A DNA stretch of 10,205 bases from JBEATZ01 sp041178545 (GTDB taxonomy: Bacteria > Planctomycetota > UBA1135 > UBA2386). The notes under the pieces were generated by a model. It was not told where the DNA came from. It ran no database searches and was given only the letters and a program-made list of their open reading frames with translations. Numbering within the stretch: position 1 is the first letter of the stretch; each line of letters begins with the position of its first letter. Made by a program: the position numbers and the translations under genes. Below, one piece after another: positions 5,047-10,205 of this stretch. Where the stretch lies: assembly GCA_041178545.1 (NCBI GenBank), contig JBEGVB010000018.1, positions 1-10,205 on the forward strand, given 5' to 3'.

Positions 5047-6768
5047 ATGGCAGCCTACACCGGCGACAACCAGTCGAACCCGCAGTCCCCGCGCCGCGAG
5101 AAGCTGTACACCCGCTGGGGCCAGCTGAAGAGCGAGCGCGCAACCTGGTGGGCACACTGGCAGGAGATCACCAACTACCTGCTGCCCCGCAACGGGCGGT
5201 TCTTCGTCCAGGACCGAAACAAGGGCTGGCGCCGGCACAACTCGATCTACGACAACACCGCGACCCGCGCCCTCGGCATCCTGTCCGCGGGCATGATGGC
5301 AGGCGCCACGAGCCCCGCGCGCCCGTGGTTTCGCCTCGCCACCGCCGACCCCGACCTCAACGCGTACCACCCGGTCAAGGTCTGGCTCGAGGACGTGACC
5401 AGGCGCATGCAGATCGTGTTCCAGCGCTCCAACACGTACCGCGCGCTGCCGCAGATCTACGCCGAGCTCGCGGCCTTCGGGACCTCCTCGAGCATCCTGC
5501 TGCCCGACTTCGACCGCGTCATCCACCACTACCCGGTGACCGTCGGCGAGTTCTGCATCTCGACCGACTACAAGGGCAAGGTCTGCACCTTCATGCGCGA
5601 GTTCGAGCTCACGGTCTCGCAGCTGGTCAAGGAGTTCGGCCTCGAGAACGTCAGCAACTCGGTGCGCAACCTGTACGAGCGCGGCAGCCTGGACCAGTGG
5701 ATCACCGTCATCCACGCGATCGAGCCCCGCGAGGACCGCGATGTCGGCAAGCGCGACAACCTCAACATGCCGTTCCGCTCGTGCTACTTCGAGGTGGGCG
5801 GCGAGGCCAACAAGTTCCTGCGCGAGAGCGGCTTCGAGGACTTCCCCGTGCTGGCCCCGCGCTGGGCGCTCGCCGGCGGCGACATCTACGGCAGCAGCCC
5901 TGGCATGGAGGCGCTCGGCGACATCAAGCAGCTGCAGCACGAGCAGCTCCGCAAGGCGCAGGTCATCGACTACCAGACCCGCCCGCCGCTGCAGGTGCCG
6001 GCCTCGATGAAGAACCGCGACGTGGAGACGCTGCCAGGCGGCATCTCGTACGTCGACGGCGCCACGCCGCAGGCAGGCATCCGCACCGCATTCGAGGTGC
6101 AGCTCAACCTGCAGCACCTGCTCATGGACGTGCAGGACGTGCGCGAGCGCATCCGCAGCGCGTTCCACGCGGACCTGTTCCTGATGCTGGCCAACGCCAC
6201 GGACACCAGGATGACCGCCACCGAGGTCGCCGTGCGCAGCGAGGAGAAGCTGCTGATGCTCGGCCCCGTGCTCGAGCGCCTGCACAACGAGCTGCTGGAC
6301 CCCATGGTCGAGCTCACGTTCACCAACATGATGCGCGCAGGCCTGGTGCCGCCGGCGCCCGAGGAGCTGCAGGGCCAGGACCTCAACGTCGAGTTCGTGT
6401 CCATGCTCGCCCAGGCGCAGCGCGCGATCGGCGTGAACGGCATCGACCGCATGGTCGCGAACCTCGGCGCCGTCGCCCAGCTCAAGCCCGACGTGCTCGA
6501 CAAGTTCAACGCGGACCAGTGGGCCGACGCGTACAGCGACATGCTCGGCGTCGACCCCAAGCTGATCGTGGCCAGCGCCGACGTAGCGCTGCTCCGTCAG
6601 GCTCGCGACCGCGCCAACGCTGCGAAGGAGCAGGCCGCGATGATGCAACAGCAGGCGGCCACCGCCTCGAGCCTGGCCCGCACCCCTACTGGCGCGCAGC
6701 CCAACGCGCTGCAGGACATCGTGTCCATGTTCTCGGGCTACAACTCACCCACCGCAAGCGAGGTCTGA
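5047..6768 (+). CDS. Portal (head-tail connector) protein, short-tailed phage type
   Basis: A 573-residue portal. Twelve copies normally form the ring at one capsid vertex through which TerL pumps DNA and to which the tail attaches. The N-terminus has WWAHWQEITNYLLPRNGRF (34-52) and the highly recognisable LSAGMMAGATSPARPWF (79-95), signatures of the T7 gp8-like head-tail connector family. The central part (120-330) is a mixed alpha/beta wing and stem with FGTSSSILLPDF. Residues 330-450 carry a long helix-rich stem and crown (ATDTRMTATEVAVRSEEKL, LGPVLERLHNELLDPMV). The last 60 residues are Q/A-rich and flexible. Length is in the usual range for the family. Start ATG 5047 follows the previous stop by 3 bases with only a weak GGAT site, so coupling is likely. 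The same DNA has a very long antisense open frame, judged a codon-bias shadow. Confidence 0.95.
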   Translation: MAAYTGDNQSNPQSPRREKLYTRWGQLKSERATWWAHWQEITNYLLPRNGRFFVQDRNKGWRRHNSIYDNTATRALGILSAGMMAGATSPARPWFRLATADPDLNAYHPVKVWLEDVTRRMQIVFQRSNTYRALPQIYAELAAFGTSSSILLPDFDRVIHHYPVTVGEFCISTDYKGKVCTFMREFELTVSQLVKEFGLENVSNSVRNLYERGSLDQWITVIHAIEPREDRDVGKRDNLNMPFRSCYFEVGGEANKFLRESGFEDFPVLAPRWALAGGDIYGSSPGMEALGDIKQLQHEQLRKAQVIDYQTRPPLQVPASMKNRDVETLPGGISYVDGATPQAGIRTAFEVQLNLQHLLMDVQDVRERIRSAFHADLFLMLANATDTRMTATEVAVRSEEKLLMLGPVLERLHNELLDPMVELTFTNMMRAGLVPPAPEELQGQDLNVEFVSMLAQAQRAIGVNGIDRMVANLGAVAQLKPDVLDKFNADQWADAYSDMLGVDPKLIVASADVALLRQARDRANAAKEQAAMMQQQAATASSLARTPTGAQPNALQDIVSMFSGYNSPTASEV

Positions 6769-6772
6769 TCCC

Positions 6773-7045
6773 ATGGCTGCTCCCGCCTTCACCATCGACA
6801 ACAACCCCAGCCCGGCCACCCAGGTCGCGGTGATCGCTGACGGCGCCGAGGCGTCCTTCACGGTGCTTCCTCGAGCCCTGTACATCGGCACCGCCGGCAA
6901 CGTGGCCGCGTACTTCCCCGACGCGCCGAGCACCGCGATCGTGTTCCAGGGCCTGCTCGCCGGCACGGTCCTGCCCATCCGCCCGATCAAGGTCGGAGCC
7001 ACGGCTGCTGGCACCTCCTGCACCAAGCTGATCGCGCTGTTCTGA
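6773..7045 (+). CDS. Spike-base-like protein (RCAP_Rcc01079-type)
   Basis: A 90-residue, all-beta protein with a good Shine-Dalgarno GAGGT (6760-6764) 8 bases before the ATG. The pattern LPRALYIGTAGNVAAYFPD (32-50), then IVFQGLLAGTVLPIRPIKV (55-73) and a final ATAAGTSCTKLIALF matches small virion proteins known as spike-base proteins. These are named after a gene-transfer-agent homologue in Rhodobacter and attach head spikes or fibres. The identification rests on remembered family patterns, not a search. Being directly upstream of the large fibre gene, with only two bases between them, supports a base plus fibre pair. The last residues are hydrophobic, ideal for a buried strand. The alternative is a head-decoration or connector-adaptor protein. 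Confidence 0.7.
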   Translation: MAAPAFTIDNNPSPATQVAVIADGAEASFTVLPRALYIGTAGNVAAYFPDAPSTAIVFQGLLAGTVLPIRPIKVGATAAGTSCTKLIALF

Positions 7046-7047
7046 CC

Positions 7048-8859
7048 ATGAACATCTCCGCCCTGTCGCTGTCGTTGACCCGTCCCGGTGGCGGAGTATC
7101 TGCACCTCCTACTCCTGAGCAGCTTGTCGCTGCGCTGTTTTCCAACGGCGAGCAGGGCGCGTGGTACGACCCGAGTGACCGCAGCACGCTGTTTCAGGAT
7201 TCCGCAGGCACGCTCCCGGTCACCGAGGTCGAGCAGCCTGTGGGGCTGATGCTGGACCGGAGGAAGGGGCTGGCGTTGGGGAGTGAGCTGGTCACGAACG
7301 GCGGTTTTAGCAGCGCAACAGGGTGGACCACAGGAACCAACTGGAGCATCTCGGGCGGTCTGCTTACAAGCACCGGCAGTAACACTAACGCACTGGTGTC
7401 GCAGACGGGCACGCTGACCGGCCTCGGTGGCAAGTGGGTGCAGGTGACCGCAGTGGTTTCTGCTTACACCTCAGGCAACTTCCGCGTACTTGCCAACGGA
7501 ACAGGTTCGTTCGAGTCCACGATGCTCTCGGGAGCTGGAACGCGAACTGCGTATGTGTTTGTGCCCAGCAACACGGACGGCACGTTTTACATCCGCTCCG
7601 ATGGCGGTTCGGCTTTTGTCGGTTCGATTGACTCCATCTCCGTCAAGCTCCTCGACGGCAACCACGCCTACCAGACGACCAGCAGTGCCCGCCCGCACCT
7701 GCGCTCGCGCTACAACCTGCTGACGTACAGCGAGCAGCTTGACAATGCGGCGTGGACGAAGCAAGGCTATGTAATGACCGCTAACACGGTCGTGGCACCC
7801 GATGGAACTACAACCGCAGAAACTGCGGCCGACAACACCACCAGCACGTTCCACTGGTTTAGACAGGACATTACGGTCACTGCTGGAAGCACGTACACTT
7901 TCAGCGCATACCTAAAATACAACGATCAAAGGTATGTTGGACTCGCCTTCTTTTCGACTGCTGTTAACAACGTAGACCGGGTGCTGTTGCTTGACATGAC
8001 CCAAACCGATCCAGCGCAAATGGTCGTGCAGCAGGATGCTGGCGTAACATCCAACATCCAAAGCGTTGGCAACGGTTGGTATCGCGTCAGCATGACGTTC
8101 ACCATGTTGTCGGCTGGAACGCTTTGGTATCTCATCGTGTCATCCAACACGAACAGCTACCCAGTTTCGTATTCAGGAACCGGAAAATCGGTCTACGTCT
8201 GGGGTGCCCAACTCAACCTCGGCAGCACCGCCATGTCGTACCAGCGCATCGCGGCATTGCCCGCGTTGTCCACGCCCCCGACCTACGCCACGACGAGCAC
8301 CATGGGCGGCGAGGTGTTCAGGCCGTATCTGTTCTTCGATGGGGCGGATTCTTTGCTGACAGCAAACATTGATATGTCTGCGACAGATGAAGTCACAGTG
8401 TCGGCTGGCCTAAGAAAACTTTCCGATGCAACTCAAGGTGCGCTAGTTGAGTTTAGCAGTTCAGCAAACAACGCTGGAGCTTTTGGATTGATTTGTCCAG
8501 TGGCAACAACGCCAGCAGACAATCTAGTATTTAGATCAACTGGAACTACAGCCATCAGAGACGCATTGACTAGCGGTTATCCTGCACCCACAGATCCTTT
8601 GGTTCTTTCGGGAATCGGGGATGTCGGCTCCAACGTCTGTCAAGTTCGCGTCAATGCTGTCCTCAAAACGAGCAACACAAGCTCGCAAGGCGCAACAAAC
8701 TACCTAAACGCTCCGCTGTATATTGGAAGCAGAAACAATGCTTCTACATATTACAACGGAAACATATATGCGTTGATTGTAAGGGGAAAAACTAGTACCG
8801 CTGGCGAGCTTGCTAGCCTTGAGTCCTACGTCGCTAGCAAGACGGGGGTGACGCTGTGA
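7048..8859 (+). CDS. Multidomain fibre / receptor-binding protein
   Basis: A 603-residue protein probably exposed on the virion for host recognition. Residues 1-36 are a flexible lead. Residues 37-74 (GAWYDPSDRSTLFQDSAG to GLMLDRRKG) are a motif common at the N-terminal side of phage fibre proteins. Residues 79-202 form a first jelly-roll (LVTNGGF...GW to SISVKLLD), like carbohydrate-binding modules of the CBM4/9 type. Residues 205-395 hold a second such domain starting at RYNLLTYSEQLDNAAWTK and ending VYVWGAQLNLG, with typical SAYLK and GNGWYRVS strands. Residues 424-603 (PYLFFDGADSLL to LIVRGKTSTAGELASLES) resemble a LamG/concanavalin-like domain. No enzymatic triad is obvious. DNA of the second and third domains is clearly less GC-rich than the linkers, suggesting domain swaps. 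No ribosome-binding site is seen; it is probably coupled to the previous gene. Confidence 0.88.
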   Translation: MNISALSLSLTRPGGGVSAPPTPEQLVAALFSNGEQGAWYDPSDRSTLFQDSAGTLPVTEVEQPVGLMLDRRKGLALGSELVTNGGFSSATGWTTGTNWSISGGLLTSTGSNTNALVSQTGTLTGLGGKWVQVTAVVSAYTSGNFRVLANGTGSFESTMLSGAGTRTAYVFVPSNTDGTFYIRSDGGSAFVGSIDSISVKLLDGNHAYQTTSSARPHLRSRYNLLTYSEQLDNAAWTKQGYVMTANTVVAPDGTTTAETAADNTTSTFHWFRQDITVTAGSTYTFSAYLKYNDQRYVGLAFFSTAVNNVDRVLLLDMTQTDPAQMVVQQDAGVTSNIQSVGNGWYRVSMTFTMLSAGTLWYLIVSSNTNSYPVSYSGTGKSVYVWGAQLNLGSTAMSYQRIAALPALSTPPTYATTSTMGGEVFRPYLFFDGADSLLTANIDMSATDEVTVSAGLRKLSDATQGALVEFSSSANNAGAFGLICPVATTPADNLVFRSTGTTAIRDALTSGYPAPTDPLVLSGIGDVGSNVCQVRVNAVLKTSNTSSQGATNYLNAPLYIGSRNNASTYYNGNIYALIVRGKTSTAGELASLESYVASKTGVTL

Positions 8860-9266
8860 ACTGGGTCTACCGCTGCATGGTCGTTCGCGCCGAAGACGTA
8901 GTCGTGGCCCGCACGATTGCCGAGGGCATCAGCCCCGTGTCGGGCGCAGGAATGTGGAACGTGCCCGTGTCGCCCACGGGTCAGGCACCTGCGACTCACT
9001 ACTGGGACGCTGGCTCCATCGGCCCCGAGTGGGGTCCGATGCTGCCGCTCAAGACCTACGAGTACGTTGACGAGGAGTGGGTGGTCACCTCCACCTACCC
9101 CGGCGAGCCAGCCACCCTGTGGGCCGCGTGCCAGCAGTACGCCATCCCCGTCACCGAACAGCAGGTGCTCGACCTGTACGCCCACTCAGATGTGACCGAA
9201 CAGGAGCCGCAGATCGCGCTGGCTAGGCTGGGGCTGCAACAGGTGCAGCAGGAGATCGGGCCGTGA
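8856..9266 (+). CDS. Fibre-associated hypothetical protein
   Basis: A 136-residue protein from GTG 8856, overlapping the fibre stop (GTGA), with GGGGGTGA (8844-8851) just upstream. The N-terminal half contains VVVARTIAEGISPVSGAGMWNVPVSPTG followed by APATHYWDAGSIGPEW (split here; residues about 16-61). I recognise this pattern from hypothetical proteins that follow tail-fibre genes in other phages. The second half is helical (WAACQQYAIPVTEQQVLDLY, then ALARLGLQQVQQEIG), resembling a small helical tail. There are two cysteines but no zinc pattern, and no signal peptide. Tight coupling to the fibre gene makes a fibre chaperone or tip protein the most likely role, though no function is shown for this family to my knowledge. 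Confidence 0.75.
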   Translation: MNWVYRCMVVRAEDVVVARTIAEGISPVSGAGMWNVPVSPTGQAPATHYWDAGSIGPEWGPMLPLKTYEYVDEEWVVTSTYPGEPATLWAACQQYAIPVTEQQVLDLYAHSDVTEQEPQIALARLGLQQVQQEIGP

Positions 9267-9559
9267 GCGAGCGCATCACCTTCGGCGACCGCCGTGGCTG
9301 GGACGTGTGGCTCAAGCTCGCGTCGATCATCTGCACCGTCATCGTCGTGCCGGGTGCTGGGTGGGCGGTGTCCGTCCACCAGCAGATTGGGGAACTCGAC
9401 GGGCGCGTGCGGCTGTTGTCGGCGCAGCTTGACAGCGACCGGCGCAGCGCCAGTGCCATCCTGGACGAACTGAAAAGCCTGCGCAGCAGCGTGGACACGT
9501 TGCGTGCCGATGTGTTGCAGCGGATTACCAGGGTGGAAACCAAGCTGGAGGGTAGATGA
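9263..9559 (+). CDS. Single-TM coiled-coil protein; spanin- or holin-accessory-like
   Basis: A 98-residue protein from GTG 9263, overlapping the previous stop, with AGGAGA (9250-9255) 7 bases upstream. After a short charged N-terminus (MSERITFGDRRGWD) comes one transmembrane segment, about residues 15-37 (KLASIICTVIVVPGAGWAV). Residues 40-96 are a heptad-rich coiled coil (IGELDGRVRLLSAQLDSDRRS, ILDELKSLRSSVDTLRADV) that would extend into one compartment. By topology this is like the inner-membrane part of a two-component spanin or a membrane-anchored assembly protein. Positive residues precede the TM, so an N-in, C-out arrangement is expected. The lipoprotein encoded two genes downstream is a candidate partner. 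Role inferred from topology and context only. Confidence 0.72.
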   Translation: MSERITFGDRRGWDVWLKLASIICTVIVVPGAGWAVSVHQQIGELDGRVRLLSAQLDSDRRSASAILDELKSLRSSVDTLRADVLQRITRVETKLEGR

Positions 9560-9756
9560 ACTACCCCAGCCGCATCTGCTCAAAGTGCGGAGCGGAGAAG
9601 CGGCTGGGCTACGGACTGTGCCGCAAATGCGCTAGGCGGATCACCTACAAGGTCGAGGACGCCATGGACCTGACGCACGAAGAGATTGAGCGGCGGCTCA
9701 ACGATGCAGACCGCCGCGCCTGGAACCTAAACCAAGACTGGAAACCAAAGCCATGA
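9556..9756 (+). CDS. Second mini zinc-ribbon protein
   Basis: A 66-residue protein whose ATG overlaps the preceding stop (ATGA), with a strong GGAGG (9547-9551) 4 bases upstream. Two CxxC pairs, C8-C11 and C22-C25, enclose a short Gly-containing hairpin (GAEKRLGYGL), a single zinc ribbon. The rest is a charged helix (DLTHEEIERRLNDADRRAWN) and a basic end. It is unrelated in detail to the zinc-ribbon protein at 2354-2560: the inter-pair spacing is 10 rather than 15 residues. Such small zinc ribbons are frequent in phages and usually of unknown function. Its place between two membrane-associated genes is odd for a nucleic-acid binder. Confidence 0.75.
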   Translation: MNYPSRICSKCGAEKRLGYGLCRKCARRITYKVEDAMDLTHEEIERRLNDADRRAWNLNQDWKPKP

Positions 9757-10052
9757 AGTACCTCACCCTTGCTATTCCTATTCTTATTGCCTCCTGCGTC
9801 AGCCCGGATACCGCGGCTCAGATCGGTCAGGCCGTAGGCGAGCAGATTGGGCCGAACGCTCCTAGCGTCGTGACCGGCGACGACGCTATCGTGCTGACGG
9901 TTACCGAGGCGGTCATCGCTGCCATCGGTGCTGCGGGTTTAGGGTTCTTGGCTGGCCCTTTGCGCGCGATCTTGCCGGCGTTGGTTAGGACCATCTTGGC
10001 CCTGATTCTCGGCAAGAAGAAGCAGCCGGAAGCGCCTAAGGTCGAAGGATGA
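9753..10052 (+). CDS. Lipoprotein with hydrophobic, holin-like C-terminus
   Basis: A 99-residue protein from ATG 9753, overlapping the previous stop (ATGA). The N-terminus is a lipoprotein signal: K2, a hydrophobic stretch, then the lipobox IASC with lipidation cysteine C15. A short soluble stretch (16-43) follows, containing two QxxxxQ(I/V)G-type repeats. Residues 45-69 (IVLTVTEAVIAAIGAAGLG) and 71-87 (ILPALVRTILALIL) are hydrophobic enough to be membrane helices, separated by a Gly-Pro turn. The end is basic (GKKK) and polar. A lipobox together with a hairpin of membrane helices is unusual. It may be a spanin-like lipoprotein, a holin with an N-terminal signal, or a superinfection-exclusion lipoprotein. 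Which, if any, cannot be decided from sequence. Confidence 0.75.
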   Translation: MKYLTLAIPILIASCVSPDTAAQIGQAVGEQIGPNAPSVVTGDDAIVLTVTEAVIAAIGAAGLGFLAGPLRAILPALVRTILALILGKKKQPEAPKVEG

Positions 10053-10205
10053 ACTTCTCAAACTGGTTTGAGTCGCAGCCTGGAGCGAAGAAGCCGCAGG
10101 TCACTGGTGACTTTGGCGGCTTGCAGATCAAGAACCCGATCATCCGTGCGTTGATGCAGCCGCCCGCGCCGCTCCAGGCCAACAAGGAGCAGGAAGCTGT
10201 CCAGC
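10049..10205 (+). CDS. 5' end of a hypothetical gene (partial)
   Basis: The ATG at 10049 overlaps the previous stop (ATGA) and has AAGGT (10038-10042) 6 bases upstream, so the start is well supported. Fifty-two codons are open to the window end. The visible protein begins MNFSNWFESQPGAKKPQV and continues with GDFGGLQIKNPIIRALMQPP, then a Q/A/P-rich segment. It looks soluble and flexible, with no signal peptide. Too little is present to name a family; a virion, scaffold or internal protein is conceivable from its place in a structural operon. Confidence 0.7.
   Translation, partial: MNFSNWFESQPGAKKPQVTGDFGGLQIKNPIIRALMQPPAPLQANKEQEAVQ

Noticed and set aside
4669..6648. 659-codon open frame on the minus strand opposite the portal gene
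   Set aside because: It mirrors the GC-rich codon pattern of the portal, yields a low-complexity V/L/A/H/R-rich protein with no motif, and runs against every other gene.
1..10205. tRNA genes, CRISPR arrays, insertion sequences, integration genes and intrinsic terminators
   Set aside because: No gap is longer than 55 bases, no spaced repeats or transposase or integrase motifs were seen, and no hairpin is followed by a T-run.

Overview
The window is an almost gap-free, single-strand (+) stretch of a tailed bacteriophage genome. It covers the DNA-packaging genes, the portal, and a receptor-binding module. The portal resembles the head-tail connector of short-tailed (T7-like) phages, so a podovirus-type particle is the best guess. 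The host cannot be named. Base composition is GC-rich over most of the window, GTG and TTG starts are common, and purine-rich Shine-Dalgarno sites precede many starts, which fits a high-GC bacterial host. A putative lipoprotein next to a membrane-anchored coiled-coil protein leans towards a Gram-negative host, but this is inference.

Layout. Bases 1-33 are the tail end of an upstream gene. Bases 30-476 encode an exported lysozyme whose motifs match invertebrate-type (destabilase) lysozymes. Bases 480-884 encode an unrecognised protein of less GC-rich composition, followed by a perfect hairpin abutting the next start codon. Three small unrecognised genes follow (918-1682), then a helix-turn-helix protein (1688-1966). 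The packaging block is the terminase small subunit (1923-2357), a mini zinc-ribbon protein (2354-2560) and the terminase large subunit (2557-3876). A second hairpin and a 55-base gap precede a GNAT acetyltransferase (3932-4381). Next come two small proteins sharing a T-[LM]-L-G type motif (4383-5043) and the portal (5047-6768). The right third holds a spike-base-like protein (6773-7045) and a 603-residue multidomain fibre or receptor-binding protein (7048-8859). It continues with a likely fibre-associated protein (8856-9266), a one-TM coiled-coil protein (9263-9559), another mini zinc-ribbon protein (9556-9756), a lipoprotein with a hydrophobic holin-like C-terminus (9753-10052), and the start of a gene that runs off the end.

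How it works together. TerS and TerL recognise and pump DNA through the portal. The portal-proximal small proteins are probably virion or assembly parts. The spike-base and fibre genes build host-recognition appendages. The lysozyme and possibly the 9263-10052 membrane cassette serve lysis. No major capsid protein, scaffold, integrase, repressor, tRNA or CRISPR array is visible. Nine adjacent gene pairs overlap by exactly four bases (ATGA or GTGA), so translational coupling is pervasive. The right-hand part (from about 7048) differs from the left in sequence-word usage, and the fibre gene is internally mosaic, suggesting a separate history for the host-recognition module.
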